This document shows, piece after piece, positions 1 to 9,611 of a stretch of 64,000 nucleotides of DNA. Source of the DNA: Erigeron canadensis (lineage: Eukaryota; Streptophyta; Magnoliopsida; Asterales; Asteraceae); assembly GCF_010389155.1 (NCBI RefSeq), contig NC_057763.1, forward strand, positions 45,800,645 to 45,864,644. The letters are read 5' to 3'. Numbering within the stretch: the first letter of the stretch is position 1; each line of letters begins with the position of its first letter. The notes beneath the pieces were generated by a model. It made no database searches. It worked only from the letters and a program-made list of their open reading frames with translations, and was not told the origin of the DNA. The position numbers and the translations under genes are program-made.

Positions 1-32
1 ATATGACTATAATTTTTATATAGTAGTATAGA
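1..32 (-). mobile_element. Helitron 5' terminus, cut by window edge
   Basis: Read on the minus strand from position 32 the sequence is TCTATACTACTATATAAAAA, almost identical to the 5' end of the complete small Helitron at 57344-57604. Only the terminal 32 bases are inside the window; the body lies to the left. Confidence 0.55.
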
Positions 33-40
33 AGTATAGA

Positions 41-427
41 TAGAGACAATTTCACAAATGGTCACGTCTCACGTGGTTATCCATACTAGTGGGTTTACAA
101 GCCCACGCTGCTGGCTTCTATCGTGTTTACGTCAACAATTACGTTTAAGTGTTTGCGATATAAAATGAAAACAACAAACAGACCGACAGACAACTAAAAA
201 CATTAAAAAATATATAGATAAATTTATATGTTTTTTGAATTATAGAGACAATTTCACAAATGGTCACGTCTCACGTGGTTATCCATACTAGTGGGTTTAC
301 AAGCCCACGCTGCTGGCTTCTATCGTGTTTACGTCAACAATTACGTTTAAGTGTTTGCGATATAAAATGAAAACAACAAACAGACCGACATACAACTAAA
401 AACATTAAAAAATATATACATAAATAT
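41..427. repeat. 202-bp direct tandem duplication
   Basis: The block beginning TAGAGACAATTTCAC at 41 recurs at 243 and stays in register (GACCGACA at 181 and 383, offset 202). The two copies are nearly identical up to about 228 and 427, so the duplication is recent. No coding potential is seen in it. The stretch from 428 to 749 is AT-rich with nothing recognisable. Confidence 0.9.
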
Positions 428-760
428 GATAAAGCCGGTGTGTTTTATTTACTAAAAAAAGCACACTGTCAAGCGGATACGTAAGAAAAACCAAAAGGGT
501 TGCGTCATTGTAAAATCCAAAAGGTAATACAGGGTAAGACGTAAAAATTGAAATGTAAAGAAAGAAACATAATAAAATAATAAAATAATCTTGCTTAAAA
601 TGTTGTCATATTAAATTTAAAAAAAAGTTTATTTTTAAAATAATCTAAAAAACAAAGCAAAACCATTATAAAAAATATGAATGAGTCAAATCAAAAATAA
701 GAATAGACAAAGTCTAAAAAACTTTAAATAAAAACAGTATGATAAACCCGTTAAAAAGTT

Positions 761-959
761 ATCCTTCACTTGCTAACGCAGTGGGTGGACACCCCGGATG
801 TCACATGTTCGAATCTCATCTCGAACATTGTTACTAGCCAATATTCTTGGCTTGCGAGTTTAATTTACTAGGTGGGGCGGGTAGGGGGAGGGATCGGGTA
901 GGCCCTCGGTATCCAGTCCGGATACCCGTGGTCTGGCCCTTCGCTGTTATTAAAAAAAA
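761..959 (+). mobile_element. tRNA-derived SINE with 11-bp TSD
   Basis: A 199-bp insert is bracketed by the same 11-mer GTTAAAAAGTT (750-760 and 960-970). The head has a pol III B-box-like TGTTCGAATCTC near 808-820 with an A-box-like segment about 35 bases upstream, followed by a GC-rich body and an A-rich tail at 950-959. Internal pol III promoter, A-rich end and perfect target-site duplication together define a SINE. I cannot name the family. Confidence 0.75.
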
Positions 960-970
960 GTTAAAAAGTT

Positions 971-1376
971 TGACATATTAAATATCTATGTTTAAAAAAA
1001 TAAACAAGCAAGTTAGCAGGCAGCTGCGCAACTACCTACCAGCTTGCTTCACTATTCATCAGTTGATTCCTCTTAATAAAGGTATATAATTACGAGTATC
1101 ATTTTGTTTCTTAAGTTTTTTTCCGTCCATAATCGTCGTTTCGTTTCTCACTTATTACAGTAACATTGGTTCATTTAGTAAGAGTATAATCGTCTATTCA
1201 CATTTTACAACCACCATATACACACTTTGTTCGCTTTATTCTCATGAATTCCTAATCTAACATACTTTTTCTCAAAAAACCCTTTACATCTTCTTTTTCT
1301 CTTCACAATCGCCATTTGGTTTTTCATTTTTCGTTGTCAGTCATTCTTGTAATTAACATCCGTTGGTTTTAGCCAT
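971..1376. other. gene-free stretch with one arm of a long direct repeat
   Basis: No gene is seen. Positions of about 1170-1292 are about 80% similar, in the same orientation, to 7160-7287 on the other side of the LINE; see the entry at 7160. Confidence 0.5.
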
Positions 1377-2250
1377 TTACAACAACAACAAAAACAACAA
1401 CATGACCCAATCCATGTGCGGGGTATGGGGGATGTAAGTTGTAGACAGTCTTACCTCTACACAAAGGTAGAGAGACTGCTTCCATAGGGACCTCCGGCCA
1501 CAAAGGAGTGCAAGACGGAAAATGAGAAATGTTTAGAAAATCATACCTGTCTGCCGAGAATCTGAAAAGAAGAAATACCTGTCTGCTGGGTCCGGCTACT
1601 ATGCGGGTCGAACGTTTATCACTCATGCGTCCTACCGATATCTTAGAAACATGTTTGACAATACAAATACAAATATAAATACGAAAGCAACCATATTGAG
1701 CATATTAAACAACATAAAAGTAGCAAACTAATACGTAACTCGAACAAGTAGTGGGAAACAACAAGACAAACATACAAATAAATAAGAAATGACAAAACCT
1801 GAAAAGATCCCGATTGAGCCAAGACAGTAACTACTTCTAAACAACTTATGGAAAAAAGGACCTTAGGCCACCTATCTATCCTAATCCTAATCCTCTCACC
1901 TGCTCTTCTAAACCAATAAACAAGTCCTAAACCCCTAGTCCTCTAGCTAAACTCTCATTGGTCATGTCCTCCGACAGCCATCTTGGGGGAAACAAACACA
2001 AGAGTAACCTCCCCTGTAACAACCGCTTTAGAAATAATTTAAATAAAGTCATGATATGTTCTAGTTTCAAATATGTATTCACATGAAGGGCAATTCAATC
2101 CTAAATTGTAAAATTATAAGACGAGCTTAAGAGTTAATACGATAAAATACCGAATTCCGTGTCGTAAACGACCGTATTTAAGAAGTTCTAGTCCGGAAAT
2201 GTTTCACAAAAGGTCCCTACATTTATAAGGTTTAGTTAATATGGGAAGAC

Positions 2251-2257
2251 TATAAAT
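2251..2257 (+). promoter_or_regulatory. TATA box of the solo LTR
   Basis: TATAAATACTTGC lies 236 bases into the LTR, followed by a CT-rich leader (TTTCTTTCTTTCATC region), as expected at the U3/R boundary of an LTR. Orientation is plus. Confidence 0.5.
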
Positions 2258-2760
2258 ACTTGCAACCACCATTTTCTTTCTTTCATCTTCTCCATCTTCT
2301 TCACTCTCTCTAAAACACACACTCACAACCACCATTTTCACACACAACATCCATCTTATGATTTTGGGTTGTTAAACCAAAATTTCTCATACTTTTAGTT
2401 TCCTTGTGATAATCAAAATATATTTCTAGCATCAATTTTCAGGTAACAACAACAACTTTTGAGATTTTTATCAAAATAAAAGTATGTTTTTTTTCAAGTT
2501 TATGTTCTTGATGATTTGGTCCATTTTTGATGTAAAAATCATGTTAAAAGTAATGAGTTTGTGCCTAAAAGTGTTTAGTAACCTTTTCGTGATCAAATTT
2601 GGGTCGTAAACATGTTTTAATCTTCAAAACCCCCTTTTCGCTAAGTCAGTCCCAAATTCGTTCGAAGAACCCCTAAAACGAACTTAGACCTTCAAAAACG
2701 AATTTAGACCTCCAACGAATTTAGGTCTTCAAAAACGAAGTTAAGCTTCAAAACAAACTT

Positions 2761-3438
2761 TATCTTCGTTCAGTTATACCTTAAGAACTTTATCTTCGTT
2801 CAGCTATACCTTAAGAACTTTATCTTCGTTCAGCTATACCTTAAGAACTTTATCTTCGTTCTGCTATACCTTAAGAACTTTATCTTCGTTCAGCTATACC
2901 TTAAGAACTTTATCTTCGTTCAGTTATACCCTAAGAACTTTATCTTCGTTCAACTATACCCTAAGAACTTTATCTTCGTTCAACTATACCTTAAGAACTT
3001 TATCTTCGTTCAGTTATACCTTAAGAACTTTATCTTCATTCAGTTATACCTTAAGAACTTTATCTTCGTTCAGTTATACCTTAAGAACTTTATCTTCGTT
3101 CAGTTATACCTTAAGAACTTTATCTTCGTTCAGTTATACCTTAAGAACTTTATCTTCGTTCAGCTATACCTTAAGAACTTTATCTTCGTTCAGCTATACC
3201 TTAAGAACTTTATCTTCGTTCAGTTATACCTTAAGAACTTTATCTTCGTTCAGTTATACCTTAAGAACTTTATCTTCGTTCAGTTATACCTTAAGAACTT
3301 TATCTTCGTTCAGTTATACCTTAAGAACTTTATCTTCGTTCAGTTATACCTTAAGAACTTTATCTTCGTTCAGTTATACCTTAAGAACTTTATCTTTGTT
3401 CAGTTATACCTTAAGAACTTTATCTTCGTTCAGTTATA
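2761..3438 (+). repeat. 30-bp minisatellite, about 22.6 copies
   Basis: A 30-base unit built on TATCTTCGTTCAGTTATACC plus TTAAGAACTT repeats head to tail without spacers. Variants are limited to a few positions (CAGTTATACC, CAGCTATACC, CAACTATACC; CTAAG for TTAAG; one CATT and one TTGTT). A shorter degenerate repeat on AACGAATTTAGACCT precedes it (about 2650-2755). The array sits wholly inside the solo LTR. Confidence 0.97.
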
Positions 3439-4011
3439 ATCAGATTCTATACTTAGTCATATTCCAAGTCTTTTATGTACAAGGAAACCCTAATTAAGGT
3501 ATAATTAAGACATATTCCATCTTGACCATCAAAATACGAGTACTACAACTAATCAAATTGAAATTCTAAAAGTTAAGATTCATTACTAAAGGCACAAACA
3601 AACTTATATGCGAGTTCAAAGACGCTCATTTTCGAGTCTAGTTTATGTAAAACACTTTTGAGTCAAAATGTTCAAGAATCTTTAAGGGACCAAATCATCA
3701 GTGCATCAAGGACACTCAGTGAATAAATAATCACAAGAACTAATACATGTATCCATCTATGCTCAATGGTTTGTGATTAGGTTGACATCAAGACATACTT
3801 GGATTCGAATAGATATACCTTACTATATCTGTGCTCATACTCTGTGCTTGTAGAACTACGCTTGTAGCAGATCACGGTGAGTCTTCGTAGCCCCTTTTTA
3901 CGTATGCTTTGGGGTGAAAGGAATACAAAATGTGTTTTCATGTATGCCGTACTGCTTTTCTTTGGTTATTCGATGGCTTTTTGACTACTTTATGATATTG
4001 ATACATACTGG

Positions 4012-4125
4012 CCAAGTCATGTTGATGACTGTAAGTGCACGATTGATAAACTAGCTAGGTCATGACGATGACTGTAAGTGCACGATATACATACTAGCCA
4101 GGTCGACTATAAGTGCACGCTTATA
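4012..4125 (+). repeat. three imperfect copies of a ~50-bp unit
   Basis: Units share GATGACTGTAAGTGCACGAT preceded by CTAGC(T/C)AGGTCATG-like sequence; the third copy is shortened. The repeat lies inside the solo LTR, so it is a second internal repeat of that LTR. Confidence 0.6.
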
Positions 4126-4684
4126 CACGTACTCATACTTATGTATCATAAGTAGGTCTATAGCCACATCATACTATGTTATTCACGAATCCTATTGACG
4201 ACATAAATCTTATTCATTCAAACTATAAATGTTTTCAAGTGGTTATTCAAGTAAACTATATGTGATTCAAATGAGGATTTCAACCACTCAATCATGTTTT
4301 CAAACCTACGAACTCACCAACCTTTGTGTTGACTCTTTTAAGTATTCCTTTCAGGTAATCAAGCAAATCGTGGCTAGGATTGGTAGCATGGGACTTGTAG
4401 CAGACTTCAAGCTTAGGATTTGGAGTTTTGCTTGCTTTCTTATGTGATAGTTGGCAATATGCCTAACCGTTTCCCCTGCGTGGGAACCTATCTTACTATT
4501 TATTTGATCGATGTAGAACTTATGATTGTTACTTATGTTTAAGAACTATGTTTTGCTTATTTGAATTATGTATTCGACTATTATGTTTATTCTATGCACT
4601 CATTTAGCTATTCCTATGTAACATCCATGTGCGCGTGTGCTTTATCTTGCATCCCGATTTTTGCGCCCTAGTCGGGGTGTTACA

Positions 4685-7149
4685 TCCCCCCTCGGTTTAC
4701 GCCTCTCGAGACTCAAGGCCAAAAACACCTACGAAAGGTCACAGAGAACCAAAGTCTAAATAAAAAGTATACTTAATCTAAAACCCATATGCCTTACCCT
4801 CGCATTCCACTACCTCTACCTGGAAGCTCCTCTAACGCATTCGGAATTCCGTACTTCCACCTCCATCTACCTACCACTCTTCCTGTCACGTCAAAGTCCT
4901 CTGTAGCGTAGCTAAGCCACTTCTCTAGGCCAAACCCTCCCACACCTCCTTTGGCAAGGCAATATGGGAAAAGAAGACTATCCAGGTCGCCCAAAAGTCC
5001 TACCCTAACCTACTATTCTACTCTAATCCTAGTTCTCCATGTCGTCCTATCCGAGGTCATGTCCTCCGACAGGCCAAGTTCAATTAGATCCTTCGCTAAT
5101 CGATCCTCCCACCTCATCTTTGGTCGTCCCCTTCTTCGTATGTCGTCCACATGAATAGATTCCGCTCTCCTTAGTAGTGCAGTTTCATCCCTTCTCCTAA
5201 CATGGCCAAACCATCTCAAGCGCTCTTCCCTTAGCTTGTTAATGATGGTCCCTACTTCAAGTTCTGCTCTAAAAACTCCCGTCGGGATCCTGTCTGCTAA
5301 GGTCTTCCCGCAAGTCCACCTTAACATCCTCATCTCCGCCACCTCTACTCGATCCGCTTGGGCTTTCATCATCGCCCAAAATTCTGACCCGTATAGCATA
5401 GTCGGTCTAATAGCCACTCTATAGAACTCCCGTAGCTGCTCTCCACTTCATCCATCCGGCTTGGATTCGATGTGTCACATCTTCGTCTATCCCACCCGAT
5501 TTATGTATCACTAATCCCAGGTATCTAAAAGACTCCTTTGGACGCAAAATGCGGCCCCCAATGCTAATAACCTCATCCCCATTTTGTCTTATCTCCTGGT
5601 TATCGAAGTCACATCTAAGGTATTCTATCTTCTCTCGGCTCACACACAAACCATGGTCTTCAAGGGCTTTTCTCCATTTCTCTAGCCTCTGGTTTAGTTC
5701 TTCCGTCGATCTCGCTATCAGCGCAATGTCATCGGCAAAAATCATACACCACGGTAGTTCCTCCTGTAGGCCCCTGGACAGTTCGTCTAGGATCAACGTG
5801 AAAAGGTATGGGCTAAGCGCCGAACCCTGGTGTAGGCCCATATCTACCGAGAAATGTTCTGTGTTCCCCACAGGGGTTCGAACACCGGTCCTCGCCCTAT
5901 CGTACATATCCCTAATAACCCTAATGTATCTCCCGGTAACCCCTTTCGCTTATAGCGTCCTCCAAATCAGTTGTCGTGGTACACTATCGTATGCCTTTTC
6001 CAAATCTAGGAAGGCACAATGTAGCGCTTTTTGTCTTTCCCTATACTTCTCCATAAGGCTTCTGGTGATATGAATAGCCTCCATTGTCGACCTAATGGCA
6101 TAAACCGAATTGGTTCTCTGCCACCTTTGTAACCCTTCTAAGCCTCATCTCTATCACTCTCTCCCATAGCTTCATGGTATGACTTAGGAGTTTAATGCCC
6201 CTATAGTTGCTACAACTCTATACGTCCCCCTTGTTCTTATAGATAGGTATGACCTCGCTAAGTCTCCATTCTTCTGGCATTTTTGCACTTGTCCAAATCT
6301 TGTTGAAAAGGCTTGTCAGCAAGCTTATCCCCACATCTCCCAAGCATCTTCATGCCTCGATAGGAATTTGGTCTGGATATGTTGCTTTGTTTCTCCCCAT
6401 CTTCTTTAGGGCAAGCCTTACTTCCTCTTGGCTGATCCTCGGAGTATCGTCGTTGTCGCAGCATATGTTTGAGTGAGTACTGTGATCGATTCCTCCTTCA
6501 CTTCGCCCCAACTCTCTTCTATTAAACAGGTTGGCGAAGTACTCTTCCCATCTTTTCCTAATGTCTTCCACCTTCACAATGCTCCGTCCGCTTTCATCCT
6601 TAATATAGATGACGTCTCCTAAATCCCTACGTTTTCTCTCCCTTGCTTTAGCAATTCTGAATATATCGTTTTTGCCTTCCTTTGAGTCTAGTTTCTTATA
6701 TAGTTCTTCATACGCTCTTTCTTTTGTTATAGCTACAATCTTCTTTGCCTCTTTCATGGCTTCATAGTATCTCTGCCTAGCCAAGGACCAGTCCTCATTT
6801 GTCCCGTTTTGCTTGCTCTTGATAAGTTCTTTAATGCAACTAAGTTTTGTCGCAACCTTGTGTGGACCTTTTCACTGATCCACCAAGATTCCCTACCCCC
6901 TTTCCGCTTACTACCTGTCCCTCTTGTTTCCCCTAGTACCGCCTTTGCCGTCTCCCTCATACCCTTTGCCAAGTGTGTCCACAACTGATCAGCATCCATA
7001 TGCTCACCGTTTTGAATCTCTAATGAGAACCTCGCGCTGGTCGTCGATCTAAACGTCTCTGCTGCTTCACCCATAAGGTTTTTCCAAAGGATTCTTGGCC
7101 TTACGGCCTTCTCTGTCTTTGTTGCTCGTCTACTCAAGAATAAATCCAA
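4685..7149 (-). pseudogene. RTE LINE reverse transcriptase, broken
   Basis: Minus-strand reading frames in order carry the pre-RT region (about 7149-6754), the RT fingers (6784-6350), the palm (5907-5419, with GLHQGSALSPYLF and the catalytic FADD box), and the C-terminal region (5417-5013, with RMLRWTCGKT and RLRWFGHVRRR). These signatures are typical of plant RTE-clade elements rather than plant L1. The frames do not join: there are frame changes near 6350, 5910-5950 and 5418, so no full protein can be made. There is no endonuclease domain. The palm block is the best conserved part. The protein would copy LINE RNA at a nicked target. Confidence 0.85.
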
Positions 7150-7159
7150 AATTAGCAGT

Positions 7160-7287
7160 TCCTAATCTAATGAGGGTATAATTGTCTATTCAAGTTTTGC
7201 AACTACCATATACACACTTTGTTCTTTCTTAATCCCTTATAAATTCCTAATCTAACACACTTTCATTCAAAAAACCTTTTACATCTT
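7160..7287. repeat. direct-repeat arm matching 1170-1292
   Basis: Both arms contain ACCATATACACACTTTGTTC, then AATTCCTAATCTAACA and CAAAAAACC, in the same order and spacing, with about 80% identity. This arm starts right at the truncated 5' end of the LINE; the other lies about 85 bases beyond its 3' tail. It is far longer than a normal LINE TSD. Confidence 0.7.
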
Positions 7288-8279
7288 TTTCATAAAATCT
7301 AACAAATAAAAAATTTGTAAAATCAATCATCATGCTTTATTGTTCGTGTTGAAATCCATCTATACAAATAATATCAGGAAACTATTTTAACCCAGATCCA
7401 AGTTTTGCGTTATATTAGAGATAGAAGTACAGCTTAATTATATAAGTACAAAAAGTACACGAGGCTTCCTCCTTTCTTCTTATCCGGTGAGACTACCGCC
7501 GCCAGCCACTACCTTCTTTTTCTCCGGCAAGACAACCACCGCCACCACCAGCATCTCCGACCACCCCAACCACGACACCGATAGCAAGGGTGTCGCCTGA
7601 ACCGTATCAAAGCGCTACCATCTCTTGGATCGCCGCACATCAAATCCATACGATTTCCATATGTGTCCTGTGACAACCAGTTTAGAACGGATGAGGGCAA
7701 CGCCCGTACCGTATCCACCCGAAAGGAACCTGATTTTCGCCGGAAAAGTCACAGGAGGTGGTGGCGGTGGTTGTCCCGCCGGAGAATAAGGAGAATGAAG
7801 ATCCAACGGTGCCTACTTTTTGGATTGCTTATACACTAAATCACCAATTAAATCAGGACAACCAATTAAATTAGGACCACTGGGACTTGATCTGGACCAA
7901 TTAAACATGTCTTTGGACGCTCGAGAAGGGTCTTTTAAATTTAAAAGAATGCGTAGCGAACTTTAGCTCAGGAATGCCAACCTTCAATCTTGATGAGCCA
8001 ATTCCCAGTAGTTTCTATTCTATTTAACCTGTAAGTCATGCCAACCCTCATTTTAGCAAAAAAAATTTTTTATCACGTTTAGTGCCTAAAGTTACTATGC
8101 ATATATTATGTAGGAAATAAGTCTATTTGACTTGATTCCGTCACTTGAAGAGCTCCATGCCTTAGAGGGATATAAACTTAATGTTTATCGTTGGTGGCAT
8201 GCATAAAGATAAGAACGTGTCAATGTTACAGCTACTGTAATTAAATTTGACAAAGACCATTGATCGAGGTTGTATTACA
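7288..8279. other. gene-free stretch with a GC-rich block
   Basis: About 7460-7810 is unusually GC-rich for the window and rich in CCG/CCA triplets. It gives short proline- or arginine-rich frames on the minus strand, none of which I recognise. It may be a captured or decayed gene fragment. The rest is AT-rich without signals. Confidence 0.3.
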
Positions 8280-8886
8280 TCTATATATATATATATATAT
8301 AATTATTAAAACATTAGGAATCCAAACGATTTTAGAGCATTTTTACCTTGAAACTAACTTATAGCATTGCCACATAGGATTAAATCTTACATGGCATCTT
8401 CTTATTTTCTTTGCCAATATTCTAGTATATATTTATATATAATTATTAAAACAGTAGGAATCCTAAGAATTCTAAAGGGTCCAAAAAATAAAACCTATTT
8501 TATAAAAATGCCACATAGGATTAACACTTATGTGTCATTCTCATACATTTTTTCTCATTATTTGATGATAAAAAAAAATGATAAATTCTATTATATATTA
8601 GAATTAGGTAAAAAAAAAACAAAAGCCAAACAAACCGTCCAATGTATCATTTTCTTTGGCAATTATTTTCTTTTATATTCATAGATATTCATAGATCTAT
8701 ATCTATATCTATATCCCGTACATATTCATAGATCCCATTTACTCATAAGATCTAATCTTTCAAATTATATAAACCCTTATATTATAGGAATTCAGATCTT
8801 CATAATTAGGAATATGATATCATTTACGCAAAAAATACATCAATGTTCATCTTATATATATATATCGATCAAGACTTTTTGAAATT

Positions 8887-9055
8887 ATCTTCTCCTTCTG
8901 TATCTCTTCTTTGCTCGAAATCTGTAAGTTTTTAATTCATTTGTTTATTTTTTTTAGCTGTTATCGACTTATCTTCTCCTTCTGTATCTCTTCTTTGCTC
9001 GAAATCTGTAAGTTTTTAATTCATTTGTTTATTTTTTTAGTGTTAAAGGGTACAT
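8887..9055 (+). repeat. 84-bp tandem duplication in the Helitron leader
   Basis: ATCTTCTCCTTCTGTATCTC at 8887 recurs at 8971 and both copies continue through GCTCGAAATCTGTAAGTTTT and a T-rich stretch ending TTTTTTAG. Each copy thus carries a donor-like CTGTAAGT and an acceptor-like TTTTAG, so it may be a duplicated leader exon with its intron upstream of the RPA-like gene. Confidence 0.85.
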
Positions 9056-9436
9056 AAAAGTGCCTTTCTTTTGTAGTCTTTTTGTCTATTGATGGATTGG
9101 TTTGATTATTGTTATTTCCCTTTCAGTTTAAACAACTTCTATAAAATGAAATTGGCTGTTTGGAACAGCCAGATTGGTGATGTCTGCCTGCCTGCAATCA
9201 GATTCCCCTGTACCCTGTACAACATATGTATTTGATAGAACAGGCTGAAGTGTTAGTTTAATAGTTTTACATATTTTAAGATTAATTGAGTTATTTATTA
9301 TTAATTGTTTGTTACAAGTATACCATGGTTGGAATTAGTTGTTGTGTATGTTCTTATTTTTATTTAACATAAATCTAAAATCTTTTGTGCCATTTTCAAC
9401 AAAGAAGATGACAGGATAAATAAGACCTGATTATTA

Positions 9437-9437
<1 letters not shown>

Positions 9438-9468
<31 letters not shown>
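9438..9468. repeat. (TAA)n microsatellite
   Basis: About ten TAA/AAT triplets in a row within the Helitron leader. Confidence 0.9.
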
Positions 9469-9469
<1 letters not shown>

Positions 9470-9611
9470 GAACAGTATGTACTTGCTTTTAGGGAAAAAC
9501 CTTGATGTTCTGTACACTTTGTTACCTTGCTTCATATTATGAAAAGACATCTTTTGTTATTCAAACAACAATGATGTACTAATTGTTATATAAATACGTT
9601 GTGACGCAGCA

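Larger units (their letters stand above)
2015..4684 (+). mobile_element. solo LTR inserted in the RTE LINE
   Basis: The insert starts TGTAACA and ends TGTTACA (perfect 7-bp inverted termini with TG...CA) and is flanked by TCCCC on both sides (2010-2014 and 4685-4689). Removing it with one TCCCC restores AACCTCCCCCCTCGG, which is exactly the sequence of the other RTE copy (reverse complement near 32780-32795). TG/CA ends plus a 5-bp TSD mean an LTR retrotransposon. With only one 2.7-kb unit and no internal coding region this is a solo LTR left by recombination. Termini of the kind TGTAAC...GGGGTGTTACA are common in plant Gypsy chromoviruses such as Tekay; that lineage is an inference. Confidence 0.9.
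1377..7152 (-). mobile_element. RTE-clade LINE, 5'-truncated, split by a solo LTR
   Basis: The element is on the minus strand. Its 3' end is the (TTG)n-type tail at about 1377-1400, its 3' noncoding part runs to 2014, and its reverse-transcriptase part runs from 4685 to 7152. The two halves are joined by comparison with the second copy at 31700-33385: the 3' region, GTT-repeat tail and coding parts all align. The interruption at 2015-4684 is the LTR insertion listed separately. The 5' end stops inside the region between endonuclease and RT, so the endonuclease domain is missing. It is an old, inactive copy. Confidence 0.85.

Noticed and set aside
1369..1626. 85-codon minus-strand frame
   Set aside because: It lies in the 3' noncoding part of the RTE LINE and has no counterpart in the second copy.
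2761..3438. CRISPR-like array of 30-bp repeats
   Set aside because: The units abut without spacers and the context is a plant LTR; it is a minisatellite.
5549..6073. 174-codon plus-strand frame
   Set aside because: It is the antisense shadow of the reverse transcriptase palm domain.
1377..7152. Reading the whole 1377-7152 block as one 5.8-kb LINE
   Set aside because: Comparison with 31700-33385 shows that 2015-4684 is a separate LTR insertion.
7509..7806. Proline/arginine-rich minus-strand frames in a GC-rich block
   Set aside because: They overlap in different frames, have no recognisable domain and reflect local CCG/CCA repeats.
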